Below, piece by piece: positions 1 through 9,130 of a stretch of 64,000 nt of DNA. The notes beneath the pieces were generated by a model. That model saw only the letters and a program-made list of their open reading frames with translations, ran no database searches and was not told the origin of the DNA. Position numbers and translations under genes: made by a program. The stretch is from JAGXQV01 sp041674485 (GTDB taxonomy: Bacteria > Pseudomonadota > Gammaproteobacteria > Burkholderiales > Sulfuricellaceae): contig JBAYVP010000002.1 in NCBI GenBank assembly GCA_041674485.1, positions 14,175 through 78,174 on the forward strand, given 5' to 3'. Numbering within the stretch: position 1 is the first letter of the stretch; every line of letters begins with the position of its first letter.

Positions 1-2
1 CC

Positions 3-635
3 GATCAAAGAGGCCATATCTGGTTTGTCGAATCCAATGCCAATAAACTCGGAGAATTTATTCCGGAGCAGGGAGTATTTAACGAATATGATGTGCTCAC
101 GCAATTTGCCAATCTGGGAAAAATTTCCATTGATAAGAATGGAAAAATATGGTTTGTGGAAGTCACCGCAAACCGGATCGGAGTGTTTTCACCCGAGCAG
201 GAACGATTTGATGAAGTCATCATCCCCACCCCCAGCAGCACGCCCGTTGCGCTGGTAAACGACGACAAGGGGAATGTCTGGTTTCTGGAATACAAAGGCA
301 ACAAAGTTGGCGTCTTTAATCCGGAGAAGGCGACCTTCCATGAATTCGATATTCCCAGCTTCGGCAGTTTACCGGCAGACATGGCGATAGATCGCAAACG
401 ATCTCTGCTCTGGTTCACCCAAAGCGCCACAGAAGCAAAGACGCTGGGGATGCTGTCCATCGACGAAGCGCTAGCGAAAATAGACCAGCAAAGCAAAGCC
501 CCGCTACCGGCTCCCGAGGAAAAAGCCTCCGAAGGCAGCATGACTCAATGGCTGGTTGCTCTCGCCGCAATGATTGGCATCGCCATGCTGGGCGTGTGGT
601 TAACCAGGAGAGCTCGCAAAGGCGGTGCTTCATAA
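3..635 (+). CDS. Streptogramin-lyase-like (Vgb) propeller protein with C-terminal membrane anchor, 5' end missing
   Basis: Only the 3' part is present: the frame is open from base 3 and the start lies outside the window. The visible part has about four propeller repeats of the Vgb type, recognised by recurring WFVE / WFLE strands followed by KxGxFxPE segments. A Pro/Glu/Lys-rich linker follows, then a C-terminal hydrophobic helix (WLVALAAMIGIAMLGVWL) and a basic tail, so the propeller should be tethered to the membrane and probably faces the periplasm. The next gene is a signal-peptide-bearing paralogue. Vgb proteins linearise streptogramin B, but most bacterial homologues have unknown substrates and I cannot confirm the lyase residues here. 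Family call is firm, function is not. Confidence 0.75.
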   Translation, partial: DQRGHIWFVESNANKLGEFIPEQGVFNEYDVLTQFANLGKISIDKNGKIWFVEVTANRIGVFSPEQERFDEVIIPTPSSTPVALVNDDKGNVWFLEYKGNKVGVFNPEKATFHEFDIPSFGSLPADMAIDRKRSLLWFTQSATEAKTLGMLSIDEALAKIDQQSKAPLPAPEEKASEGSMTQWLVALAAMIGIAMLGVWLTRRARKGGAS

Positions 636-825
636 TCTCAACTTACAGGTTTTTTACTGCACATGTACCCCATCAAGATGGGGAAACTTTCGCGGCTTTA
701 ATGTATCTGTAAACCAACACTTAACTGAGTGTCAGCCTTGGCTTGGTTGCTCTCCTTCAGGCTTGGCTCTTCTTCCTGCAACCATGCACTCGTGCCTTCA
801 CACTATTTAAAACAAGGATAATGCG

Positions 826-1815
826 GTGAAAAAAGTAGCTTTTTTTTGGATAATTTTCAGCAGTTTTTTATGCTCCTCCTCCTGGGGCGCTGAAACCTTT
901 CAATCCTTCAAAATACCCACAGAATTTACCTTGCCAACAAGAATTGCCATCGACAAAACAGATACCGTTTGGTTTGTTGCGTCAAACTTTCATAAAATCG
1001 GCCGGTTTCAGCCTGCCCGGGGTATTTTTTCCGAGCACAACATCCCCACCCCCAAAAGCTCTCCCTCGGATATAACTATCAGCAACACCGGCAAGGTGTG
1101 GTTTACCGAGTCAAATTCTAACCAGCTCGGCGTTCTCGACCCCGCCTCGCTGACCTTCAAGGAATACGATATTCCTACAATATCCAGCAATCCCGGCAGA
1201 ATTGCATCCGACCTCTACGGGAATATCTGGTTTACTGAATTTTATGGCAATAAAATTGGCATGTTCGACCCCCGCAAAGAAACCTTCCGTGAATATCCGG
1301 TGCCTACGCCCGATAGCCGTCCGTCCGGCATTGCCGTGGATAAAAAAGGCATAGTATGGTTCCTAGAATCCGAGGGCAATAAACTGGCTCGGTTCAATCC
1401 CAAAGATGGTGCGATTCAGGAGTTTGCTTTACCCGAATCGCACGAGACACCGCGAGATTTAACTATAGACCGTGCCGGGATGCTCTGGTTTGGCGGCCAC
1501 ATAGGGCGAAATTTGATGACATTTAACCCCACGACAAAAAAATTCAAATCCTTTCTCTTGCCCAATAACGGCGCAATTGAAAGCTTGGCCGTGGGGATGA
1601 ATGGAAAAATATACTGCACCCTCCTGACCAGCAGCAAGATCGCCGTGTTTGACACGGCAACCCACGCATTTCTGGAATTGGACGTGGGCGTGGGTAAGAG
1701 CAAACCCAATGGCATCAGCTCTGATTCAAAGGGAGATATCTGGTTTACTGATACGGATAAAAATACCCTGATCAAATTGGATGCTCGTATGGCAGCCAAA
1801 CTATGGGTAAAATAA
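826..1815 (+). CDS. Secreted streptogramin-lyase-like (Vgb family) seven-bladed propeller
   Basis: 329 residues with a GTG start and an N-terminal signal peptide ending near SSSWGA, so the protein is exported. Seven repeats are visible, each with a WF(V/T/L)xxxxNKIGxFxP core (WFTESNSNQLGVLDP, WFTEFYGNKIGMFDP, WFLESEGNKLARFNP and weaker ones), as expected of a seven-bladed propeller of the virginiamycin B lyase family. It follows a membrane-anchored paralogue and precedes a membrane cytochrome c, with gaps of 190 and 55 bases. That context suggests a periplasmic partner of electron-transfer proteins rather than antibiotic resistance, but this is inference. A role as lyase cannot be excluded. 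Confidence 0.8.
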   Translation: MKKVAFFWIIFSSFLCSSSWGAETFQSFKIPTEFTLPTRIAIDKTDTVWFVASNFHKIGRFQPARGIFSEHNIPTPKSSPSDITISNTGKVWFTESNSNQLGVLDPASLTFKEYDIPTISSNPGRIASDLYGNIWFTEFYGNKIGMFDPRKETFREYPVPTPDSRPSGIAVDKKGIVWFLESEGNKLARFNPKDGAIQEFALPESHETPRDLTIDRAGMLWFGGHIGRNLMTFNPTTKKFKSFLLPNNGAIESLAVGMNGKIYCTLLTSSKIAVFDTATHAFLELDVGVGKSKPNGISSDSKGDIWFTDTDKNTLIKLDARMAAKLWVK

Positions 1816-1870
1816 TGCGGGCAGAGTACTGGAAATTGATCGGTATCTTGCTGTCAACGATAGGTAGAAT

Positions 1871-2392
1871 ATGAAAAAATATGGATGGGTAGTGGGTTTA
1901 TTTATTTTGGTAATCGTTGCTGCGGTTGGCGCAGTAGCCATTCCTAACCCGTTAAGTGTGCAGATACTGACCGAAGCCAAGTACCGGGGCTATCTCCCCT
2001 ATACCACTGACGAGGCTGTTACCCTTGCCTACAAGCGCTGCACCACCTGCCACCCCGCTGACAAAATGCTCAAATACTGCTCTCGCTGCGGCCCGCCCTT
2101 TATTGTCGTTTCTCAATCCATGAAAAAATACACGGAATTGATGAACGAGAAAGGCGGCAACTTTAAGCCGTTCTCCGATGCGGAGACGGTTGCAATTACA
2201 CAGGTCTGGAACGGCTTGGTCGGAAATTGGGAGCCGGATTGGGGCACGAAAGACATTAAGAAACTCTTGCAAGGCGATCAGGCGCTGATTCGTTTGGCTG
2301 AAACGCCCATAGAGCAAAGACCCATAGAAGTGGCGCTGAAAAACAAGCAAGCGCCAGGTTCGCATAAAGAGGACAGAAAAACCGTTCCCTAA
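1871..2392 (+). CDS. Membrane-anchored monohaem cytochrome c
   Basis: 173 residues. An N-terminal hydrophobic helix (about residues 6-26) looks like an uncleaved anchor, placing the rest in the periplasm. One haem c site, CTTCH, is followed 10 residues later by a CSRC pair that lacks the histidine and may form a disulfide or bind metal. No class I distal Met motif is obvious, so the sixth ligand is uncertain. The gene lies 55 bases after the propeller gene and is probably co-transcribed with it. It likely carries electrons between the membrane and the periplasmic cytochromes encoded nearby. I do not recognise a named family. Confidence 0.8.
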   Translation: MKKYGWVVGLFILVIVAAVGAVAIPNPLSVQILTEAKYRGYLPYTTDEAVTLAYKRCTTCHPADKMLKYCSRCGPPFIVVSQSMKKYTELMNEKGGNFKPFSDAETVAITQVWNGLVGNWEPDWGTKDIKKLLQGDQALIRLAETPIEQRPIEVALKNKQAPGSHKEDRKTVP

Positions 2393-2409
2393 TTTTTTCT
2401 CTGGTTTTT

Positions 2410-2661
2410 TCAGGCAAGCAATTTTTCCAGAATTTTTGCGTAATAGTACTGGCGCAGATTCTGCCTGGCCATCAGCAGAATCAACAGCACCAACACAAAA
2501 TGAATGCCGGGCGCAAAATCGGGTTGTGTGGCGAACTGCCAAGCGTAATACAGTGCCAAACCCAGCCCGGCGATTACGCTTGTAACCGAGAGTGCCAGAA
2601 AGAGTTTTTTGCGCTTGATAGCTCGCTTGGCAAAACAAAGTTCTGAATCAGTCATGCTCAT
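2410..2661 (-). CDS. Small hypothetical protein with two membrane helices
   Basis: 83 residues with two hydrophobic segments (about 21-42 and 52-67) and a basic, tyrosine-rich C-terminus (QNLRQYYYAKILEKLL). It converges on the preceding cytochrome gene, leaving 17 bases between the two stops. There are two possible ATGs, six bases apart, and no strong ribosome-binding site. No family recognised. Position among respiratory genes suggests a membrane accessory role, but nothing in the sequence proves it. Confidence 0.55.
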   Translation of the reverse strand: MSMTDSELCFAKRAIKRKKLFLALSVTSVIAGLGLALYYAWQFATQPDFAPGIHFVLVLLILLMARQNLRQYYYAKILEKLLA

Positions 2662-2787
2662 GTGCGCGCACTTGATCGGTTCTGTGTAAGTAACAAAATG
2701 ATGGGCGAATGGATTTATTTAACCCGATTTCCCCCTTAAGCTGAGACGATGCTGCGCAGGATGCGCGACAGATCAAACGCCCCGTTA

Positions 2788-3243
2788 TTATTTGGCTTTG
2801 TATTTACACATACAGATACTGTTCCTGACATATTGAACAATTTGTTTTATCTCTGCATCGGTAAAAGTTTCTTTCCAGCTCGGCATAGCCTCGGAAAGCC
2901 CCACCGCAACGCCACCGGATTTGACAACCTTAAAAAGGAACTCATCAGTGCGCGCCGATAGCAGCTGGGCATCGTTCAAATTTCGGGCCTTTAATCCTTC
3001 CCCAAGCGTATCTGCCAAAGGGCCATCCCCTTTCCCGGTATCCCCATGGCAAGGCGAACAATTTCCAATATAGTTGTCCTTACCGGCATTCCCGGTGTAC
3101 GTTCCAGTATTGACAGGGTCTATCTCTATATGGGAACGATTCCTATCTTTCTTTAACGGTTCTGCCGCAAATCCTGCACCGGCAAAAACCATGATGCTCA
3201 AGCCCAGAGCTAGGGATATTACCCTCACTCGCAAGTTTTTCAT
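2788..3243 (-). CDS. Periplasmic class I cytochrome c
   Basis: 151 residues. The start is fixed by a strong AGGAGG ribosome-binding site six bases upstream. A signal peptide ends near GFAA. The haem site is CSPCH followed by the GDGP segment common in small class I cytochromes and in cbb3-type subunits; a later MPSW provides a likely axial Met. The C-terminus ends in an unusual CMCKYKAK with two extra cysteines. It sits between hemY and the small membrane gene, 148 bases downstream of hemY in the same direction. Likely an electron shuttle of the respiratory system in this region. Confidence 0.85.
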   Translation of the reverse strand: MKNLRVRVISLALGLSIMVFAGAGFAAEPLKKDRNRSHIEIDPVNTGTYTGNAGKDNYIGNCSPCHGDTGKGDGPLADTLGEGLKARNLNDAQLLSARTDEFLFKVVKSGGVAVGLSEAMPSWKETFTDAEIKQIVQYVRNSICMCKYKAK

Positions 3244-3391
3244 TTGCCCTCCTTACTTTTCAAACATTCAGCCTTCGGATCAGATCACAGGACTTTTGAA
3301 GCGTTGCTCATTCTATAACTATACGTAGCCTGCACTCATCCAACCCATTACGCACTCACGCACTTGCAAACGCGCCCTCCGCTTACCAGCG

Positions 3392-4849
3392 CTATTCAAG
3401 AGCCGCATCCATTGATTCCAGCGAATATGCAGTTTTTGCGCCCGACTGCTGCGCTTCCTCGCGCCGCTTTCTTTCAACGGAGGGCCAGCATTGCGCTCCC
3501 AGGATACGATCCGCCACGGCATGCCCGCAGACCAGGCGATCGCGCACCGACACCCCGCCCCGGTAGTTGGCCTCGAGATGAAGGCTGGGAATATGTTGCA
3601 AACGCGCCGTGATTGCCTGCATGCGCGCCTGGTAGGCGCCGTGATACGCGGGCAGCGCCTCGCAGTGCCTGTCGATGCGCACCATCTCCGGGTCGGATTT
3701 TAAATCCATGAGCGGGCGCAGTGTTCTGAATGTCTCATCCACGAGGCGTCCGTCGTCCCAATCCGCCACATTGGGAGCGCGCGCCCCACCGAGATAAGAG
3801 GTCAGCAGGACTTTACCCGGAGGTGCCCGATCGGGAAACAGGGCGCTCATCCACAGATTGCCCGTCAGAGTTCCACTTTCTCCTTTGGGCGCGAGGAACC
3901 CGGTGCCATCCAGCGGATGTCCCACCGCGTCGCGCGCCATCCCGGCATGCACGACATTCACCGGTGCGTAACCAATGCCACGCAACAATTCAGCCAACTC
4001 TTTGTCCAGCGGATTGACCAGTGCAGCAGCAGCAGGTGCGGGCGTTGCCACGATCACATGGCAGGCTGACACGGTGCGCTGCCCGTGTGGCGTTGCCGCT
4101 ACAGCTTGCCAGCCCTCCCGCTCGCGCACCAGTTCTTGCGCGGTATGGCCGGTGCGCAAATTGATTCCGGGAGCCTGTGCCAGCGCCTCCACCAAGGTAG
4201 CCATGCCGCCACGAAAGGAAAAAGTGTCGGTAGTGCTGGCCGTGCTGCGGCGTAATACACGGTTAACCAGCACTCCCGCTCCGATGCTGCCGTAGCGCTG
4301 CTCCAAAGCCATCAGGCGCGGCAAAACGGCAGCGGCACTGGCCTGATCCGCATCTGCGGCCAGCGTCCCGGCAACGAAAGGCTCCATGGCTTTTTCCAGC
4401 ACTTCACGGCCAAGACGACGCGTGATGAATTCGCTGACCGATTCTTCGCTCCGCCCGCTGGAGAAGATGAACGGTTCTGCCAGCAGGCGCAATTTGCCGC
4501 GCAGGCTCCACAAGGGTGAAACCACCATGGAACCCAAACGCATGGGCAGTGCTTTCAGACGCCCCTTGTGCAACAGGTAACGGCGCGCCTCGGCGCCAGG
4601 CAAGCGGGCGGTTTTTGCCGATTCCAGCCCGGCCTCGCGCATCAGCTCCGCCACTTCGGGACGGAAATTCAACACCATAGATGCGGCGCGTTCGGTGAGA
4701 TAGCCGTCCTGCCGGGTGCTCATGATCTTGCCGCCCGAGCGCTCGCTGGCCTCCCATACCTCTACCGAAAGGCCGCTGCGCGCCAGCCACCAGGCGGAAG
4801 CCAAGCCTGAAATACCGCCACCGATAATGAGTACGTCAACTTTATTCAT
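3392..4849 (-). CDS. hemY: Protoporphyrinogen oxidase (HemY/HemG type)
   Basis: 485-residue FAD-dependent amine-oxidase-fold enzyme that oxidises protoporphyrinogen IX to protoporphyrin IX, the penultimate step of haem b synthesis. The N-terminal dinucleotide fold VLIIGGGISGLASAWWLARSG with a following E (VEVWEAS) is clear, and length and internal motifs (SGGKI, RGGMATLVEAL) fit the family. I start at the ATG six bases before the Rossmann motif; a longer frame from 4915 exists only because a dispersed repeat (4886-4988) supplies it. The gene is downstream of the radical SAM gene, on the same strand but separated by that repeat. The pairing suggests a local haem or modified-tetrapyrrole supply. 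Confidence 0.88.
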   Translation of the reverse strand: MNKVDVLIIGGGISGLASAWWLARSGLSVEVWEASERSGGKIMSTRQDGYLTERAASMVLNFRPEVAELMREAGLESAKTARLPGAEARRYLLHKGRLKALPMRLGSMVVSPLWSLRGKLRLLAEPFIFSSGRSEESVSEFITRRLGREVLEKAMEPFVAGTLAADADQASAAAVLPRLMALEQRYGSIGAGVLVNRVLRRSTASTTDTFSFRGGMATLVEALAQAPGINLRTGHTAQELVREREGWQAVAATPHGQRTVSACHVIVATPAPAAAALVNPLDKELAELLRGIGYAPVNVVHAGMARDAVGHPLDGTGFLAPKGESGTLTGNLWMSALFPDRAPPGKVLLTSYLGGARAPNVADWDDGRLVDETFRTLRPLMDLKSDPEMVRIDRHCEALPAYHGAYQARMQAITARLQHIPSLHLEANYRGGVSVRDRLVCGHAVADRILGAQCWPSVERKRREEAQQSGAKTAYSLESMDAALE

Positions 4850-4885
4850 CGCTATGCTGCTGACTTGTGTTTTATTCAATCTGGC

Positions 4886-4988
4886 GTAGCTGCTCAGGTC
4901 AAACGATTTGCTCACAGAACAACCACAACGCCAGTCCCTTACCCATGGAAGTAGGGAAGGTGAAAAACTGCCGCACCTGAGTAGTTAC
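4886..4988. repeat. Copy A of the dispersed GTAACTACTCAG-bounded element
   Basis: 103 bases bounded by imperfect inverted ends GTAGCTGCTCAG (4886-4897) and CTGAGTAGTTAC (4977-4988). The inside shares CAACGCCAGTCCCTT and a short purine-rich hairpin arm with copies near 24.7, 37.4 and 43.0 kb. It separates the radical SAM gene from hemY and supplies a spurious upstream start codon for hemY. Confidence 0.7.
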
Positions 4989-5002
4989 AATCGGGCGGAA
5001 TT

Positions 5003-7069
5003 TTACTTGTTTGCCTTGAGTTGCGCCTTCATTTTTTCGAGCAAATCCTGACCCAGCAGATCGCCGGGATTTTCCCGTGCAGCAACAAAATTTTTGATGG
5101 TATCAAAACGCTTGTCGGCTTCGGGATTGTCCTTGAGGCGCGGCACGCGATCGCGCGCAATCTCGTAGGCATCGAAGCTCAATTCCTGCATTCCGAACCC
5201 CTTCATGCGCTGCACCGCGCGCATCATGGCGTTATTGCGGAAGCGCGTCAGGTCGCTGGAAGTAATGCGCGCCAAACCTTCCTTGCGCGCGTTGAATTCG
5301 GCGGCTTTTTTGATGCCCGCGCGGTTGAAGTCGGGCGCGGACAATACGCGCGCCAAGGCATCCTCGTCCCATTCCACGCCGCCGGTCAGTTGCGCGATGG
5401 CCGCCTCGACATCCACTCTCTCAACGGTGGCGGCGCGGCGTTTTTGGGTGAAGCTTTCTGCGGCACCTTCCAGAGCAGGCTCAACAAACATGCGCACCTG
5501 TGGCGCTTTTTCGGCTAGGAACGCCGTGAGCATTTGATCAGATTCATCCGTCCACGAAAAACTGCGACCGGGTGGCTGTTCCGATTCCAGCCTGTCCAAC
5601 AGCTTGATATTGACTTCCAGTCTGCCCTCGGAACGCGCGACATCTTCGGCAATCGCGCGCACCCCTTCCTGCAGGAAAGCGGGCATGGCCGCAAGGCGCT
5701 CGCGCGCCTGCTCGCTCCACGGCAACGTGGCAGCAGAAGCTTGGCCTGCCGCCGATGATGCGGCTTGCAGGTTTGCGTCTCCTGCTGCGCCAGATTTCAT
5801 ATCGGGTCGCGGCGGCCCGCCATTGCCGAAGCGTTTGGCGGACAAAGTTGCCAAATGCTCTTCCGTCACCACATGCAAGCCAAGATCATGCACATAGCTT
5901 TCCGCGCGTTTCTTGACCATCTTGCGCAGGAAGGAGGGAACACGCGACAGGCGCTTCTCCGCCTCTTCACTCCAGGACAGCGTTTCAGTTTGCTCGGCCA
6001 GCGGCTCGATGACGGCGGCTCCCTCGGGTACATAAACGCACCAGGGATCGGTATCCATCAGGCTGTCGCCGAGGGCGAGGGGTCGCGCGCGGCAACCGCC
6101 GCACAATTTCCGGAATTCGCAACTGCCGCACTTGCCTTGCAGCCTGGGATTGCGCAATGCCTGAAAGGTAGGCGATTGATTCCAGATGTCCCAAAATTTA
6201 GCGTCGCGGATGTTGCCTTCTTCATCGGGAATATACGGGCAGGCCGTCACGCCGCCTTCCGGGGTGATGCGGCAATAATGGATGCCGGCCAGACAACCGC
6301 CGCCCTCGTATCCGGCGGCACGGGTGAGCGTCGATTGCGGGTTGCGCTGATAGGCGATGCGCTTGTAATGGGGAGCGCAGCGGGCGCGGATCAGCAAATC
6401 CCGGCTCTGCTCTTGCGCCGCCACCAATTGGTTGAGCACCCGCTCATAAGTGATGGGACTGATATCCGACATGGATTCGCCGCGACCGGTACACACCAGG
6501 AAGAACACGTTCAGCACCCGCGCCCCGGAAGCCCGAGCAAAATCTATCATGCCCGGCACTTCGTCGGCATTGGATTCGGTGACGGAGAAATGGATCTGGA
6601 AGGGCATGCCGTGGCGCTTGCAGGCCTCAATGCCCTGCATGGTTTTCTCCCACGCGCCCGACAACCCGCGGAAGGCATCGTGCTTTTCGGGGTCGAGAGA
6701 ATCGACGCTGATACCTGCGCCCATCGCGCCGGCAGCCTTCAGCGATTGCACGCGCTTATCGGTAAGCGCCACGCCGTTTGTCCCAACCACCATGGCAAGG
6801 CCGCGTCCGGTACCATGCGCTACCAGTTCCTCCAGATCGCCACGCATCATCGGTTCACCGCCGGTGAGCACCACCATGGTTTCCGTGCTGCGTGCCGCAA
6901 TGTCGTCCAGCAGGCTGCACACCTCCACCGTGGTGAGCTCGTTCCTGTCGCCATGCTTCATGGTTTCCGCATCCATGTAGCAGTGGGCGCAGGCAAGATT
7001 ACAGCGCTTGGTCAGATTGATGGCGAGCAGAAACAGGCCGTTTGCATCGGCGGTGCGAGATACATCCAT
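5003..7069 (-). CDS. Radical SAM/SPASM protein (NirJ/AhbD-like) with C-terminal PCP_red modules
   Basis: 688 residues. The radical SAM cluster motif is C23xxxC27xxC30, followed by the GGEP motif (about 70-73). A cysteine-rich SPASM region (C259, C266, C277, C314, C317, C323, C326, C344) closes the N-terminal half. This part resembles NirJ/AhbD enzymes, which remodel haem side chains, although peptide-modifying SPASM enzymes look similar. The second half has clear PCP_red-like modules at about 364-410 (WSEEAEKRLSRVPSFLRK) and 443-490 and a degenerate region after 505. PCP_red is the C-terminal domain of the dark protochlorophyllide reductase B subunit. The ATG overlaps the upstream usp stop (TAATG), so the two are translationally coupled. 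Substrate unknown; a tetrapyrrole is my inference. Confidence 0.8.
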   Translation of the reverse strand: MDVSRTADANGLFLLAINLTKRCNLACAHCYMDAETMKHGDRNELTTVEVCSLLDDIAARSTETMVVLTGGEPMMRGDLEELVAHGTGRGLAMVVGTNGVALTDKRVQSLKAAGAMGAGISVDSLDPEKHDAFRGLSGAWEKTMQGIEACKRHGMPFQIHFSVTESNADEVPGMIDFARASGARVLNVFFLVCTGRGESMSDISPITYERVLNQLVAAQEQSRDLLIRARCAPHYKRIAYQRNPQSTLTRAAGYEGGGCLAGIHYCRITPEGGVTACPYIPDEEGNIRDAKFWDIWNQSPTFQALRNPRLQGKCGSCEFRKLCGGCRARPLALGDSLMDTDPWCVYVPEGAAVIEPLAEQTETLSWSEEAEKRLSRVPSFLRKMVKKRAESYVHDLGLHVVTEEHLATLSAKRFGNGGPPRPDMKSGAAGDANLQAASSAAGQASAATLPWSEQARERLAAMPAFLQEGVRAIAEDVARSEGRLEVNIKLLDRLESEQPPGRSFSWTDESDQMLTAFLAEKAPQVRMFVEPALEGAAESFTQKRRAATVERVDVEAAIAQLTGGVEWDEDALARVLSAPDFNRAGIKKAAEFNARKEGLARITSSDLTRFRNNAMMRAVQRMKGFGMQELSFDAYEIARDRVPRLKDNPEADKRFDTIKNFVAARENPGDLLGQDLLEKMKAQLKANK

Positions 7070-8883
7070 TATTGTCCCGCGTCTTGAGGGTTCCCGTCCT
7101 GGGAGTTCTGGGCTTTTTTGCCGAAGCCAAACGGGCAACCGCTCTTGGCAGCCGGCTCGCTTTTTCCCATCATGGTTTTTTCCATTTCGCCGCGCGCCTG
7201 CTTGAGGCCGTTTTCTGCCACGTCCAGAGTGACTTCGGCGTGGCCATTTTGCCGGGCAAAATTCTCGATGCTCTGCTTGCACCGGTCGCGCATGAAACCC
7301 TCAGGCACCCGCATCAGGCGCGCCAGCGCGGCGGCCTGCCAATGAATTTCGGATGAACCGGGTAGCCCCGCCGCCGCTGCGGGCTGGGCGCTATCCGGCG
7401 CGTCGGTGTCGAGGAACGATTTAATATGCTTGGCTTCCACCGCGTCACACTTTTCCTGACGCGCTTTCTTCTCGGCGCGCATACTGAGATTGCCGCGCAC
7501 CGAAAGGTCTTCGACGGTGCGCAACAGCGCAACCGCCTCGTCGGACCAGCGCATGACCTCTTCCGCCGCTGGCTTGCGCTTCAATTCTCCCGCATCGTAG
7601 GCCGCGACGATTTCCCCCATAGCCTGCTCCGCATGATTCGGCATGAGCTGCGCGGTCGCTTCGTCCACAATCTTCTGGGTGATGACGGTGTGGCCATGTT
7701 CCTGCGCATAGCGCATGATGGCCATGCGCGCCATGTTGCGGACGAAGGAAGGCACCCGCTCCATCCGTGCTTCGGCCTCATGCGTCCAAGAGGTAGTGAC
7801 GCCCGACACGACATCTATTTTCGGCTGGTATTCGCGCATGCTGAGCAAAATGGCGCAGTCCACATTTTCCAGCAAATGCTCGCTATTGCCGCCGATGTCG
7901 AGTTCATCATCGGCATGAATGCCCAACTTGCCGACGATCAGCAAGGAGGGCTTGATTTTTTTGACATACTTCTCGATGGCATCGTGAGGCTTGCCATCCA
8001 GCAGCTCGGTTTCTATTTCAACGCCAAAATCCCCGGCGATGGATCGGGCGACAGCCAAATGGCCGTCATAGATTTTTGCCAACCCAGAGTCTATGATCTC
8101 TTCGTGCAGCTTTTCCTGATCCTTGAATTTGAATACCTTGCCTGCCTCTTCGGACAGCACGCCGGCAATCCGGTTAAAGGCAACATAGTGGTAATAGGGA
8201 TCGAAGGCGGCAATAACCTTGACCGGAACCTGCCAAGTTTTGCCTAGCGCCAGCCCGGTGAGCAAGCCACCGTACGACTTGGCTGAGCCGTCCACCGCGA
8301 CGACTATCGGGCCTTTCTTGATCGCGCGCTCGGGTTCCTTGATAACCAGCGTATCAATGGCCGAACGCCGCGCCACCCGTCGGCACACGGTACCCAACCG
8401 GCTCCCTTTTATCGCGCCTAGCCCTAGCGCTCCCATAATGAGCAGATCGTATTTTCCGGTATTCGTTTCCCGCGTAAGTTCGCGGTAATTTTTTCCTTCA
8501 AGCGAGCTGCGCTTGAAGTCGATGCCAAGCCGTTCGCATTCGTTGGCAGCCTGATCGAGATAAGAATCGGTGATGATCGACAAGCCGCGTGTGATCAGGT
8601 CGTCATGCACATCCCGCTGCCGCTCCAACTCCTGTTCTTGCCGGAACTGTTCTGGCAGGCCGCCTTCCATCTGGCGAAAACGCATGTCATGCAGCTTGGC
8701 GGCATAGACATGGCTACCGGTAATCACTGGCGTATCCACCAGACCCGCCAGTTCGGTGGCGCTCTGCATAGCGGCATTGGCATGGTCTGATGAATCCAGT
8801 GCCACCAGAATACGTTGATAAAAACCGGTGTCTAGCGATGGGTGAGACTCTTCGGCAACGGCCAAAGAAACTTGGGACGTCAT
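7069..8883 (-). CDS. Tandem universal stress protein fused to three PCP_red modules
   Basis: 604 residues. Two UspA domains (about 22-182 and 200-350) show the ATP-binding style signatures (ILVALDSSDHA, IVVAVDGSAKS, MGALGLGAIKGSRLGTV). They are followed by three PCP_red-like modules (about 365-415, 445-490, 514-565), the first with WTHEAEARMERVPSFVRNM. The C-terminus carries GCPFGFGKK. I use the ATG at 8883 because a GAGGTG site lies just upstream; a GTG three codons earlier is possible. The stop overlaps the ATG of the radical SAM gene, so both likely act together. I know no function for this Usp-PCP_red fusion. The repeated modules in both proteins suggest binding of the same ligand or of each other. 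Confidence 0.8.
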   Translation of the reverse strand: MTSQVSLAVAEESHPSLDTGFYQRILVALDSSDHANAAMQSATELAGLVDTPVITGSHVYAAKLHDMRFRQMEGGLPEQFRQEQELERQRDVHDDLITRGLSIITDSYLDQAANECERLGIDFKRSSLEGKNYRELTRETNTGKYDLLIMGALGLGAIKGSRLGTVCRRVARRSAIDTLVIKEPERAIKKGPIVVAVDGSAKSYGGLLTGLALGKTWQVPVKVIAAFDPYYHYVAFNRIAGVLSEEAGKVFKFKDQEKLHEEIIDSGLAKIYDGHLAVARSIAGDFGVEIETELLDGKPHDAIEKYVKKIKPSLLIVGKLGIHADDELDIGGNSEHLLENVDCAILLSMREYQPKIDVVSGVTTSWTHEAEARMERVPSFVRNMARMAIMRYAQEHGHTVITQKIVDEATAQLMPNHAEQAMGEIVAAYDAGELKRKPAAEEVMRWSDEAVALLRTVEDLSVRGNLSMRAEKKARQEKCDAVEAKHIKSFLDTDAPDSAQPAAAAGLPGSSEIHWQAAALARLMRVPEGFMRDRCKQSIENFARQNGHAEVTLDVAENGLKQARGEMEKTMMGKSEPAAKSGCPFGFGKKAQNSQDGNPQDAGQ

Positions 8884-9130
8884 GTGATGCACCTCTTTGC
8901 TTTAATCTTTGGGAACACTGATACGCAGAATCGCGAATTATAGGGCAAATTCAGATGCCGGATATTTGAACAAGAATATTATTTTTTGCCGCCACAAAAC
9001 AAGAAAGGTATATCCCTGGAATTTCTTCCGCAGGATATACCTCGCTCAAACTATCTCTTGCTGCTTCTGTATTTCCAGCCTACTTACACACCATAACCTT
9101 CAGGTGAGCTTTCGGCTTGAAAAATATTTA

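Noticed and set aside
636..825. A 61-codon frame between the two propeller genes
   Set aside because: Cysteine-rich random-looking translation, no ribosome-binding site, overlaps the end of the first gene.
826..1815. Antibiotic (streptogramin) resistance gene
   Set aside because: Family similarity alone is not enough; the setting is respiratory and the lyase residues could not be confirmed by eye.
4850..4915. Longer N-terminus for HemY from the ATG at 4915
   Set aside because: The extra 22 codons overlap the inverted-end boundary of a dispersed repeat, and the Rossmann motif begins right after the ATG at 4849.
5765..7087. A 440-codon open frame antisense to the radical SAM gene
   Set aside because: It is the shadow of a strongly coding minus-strand gene in high-GC sequence; no motif, signal or ribosome-binding site.
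7070..7282. Upstream extension of the radical SAM gene into the usp gene
   Set aside because: It lies wholly within the usp coding sequence in another frame; the TAATG overlap gives a natural start at 7069.
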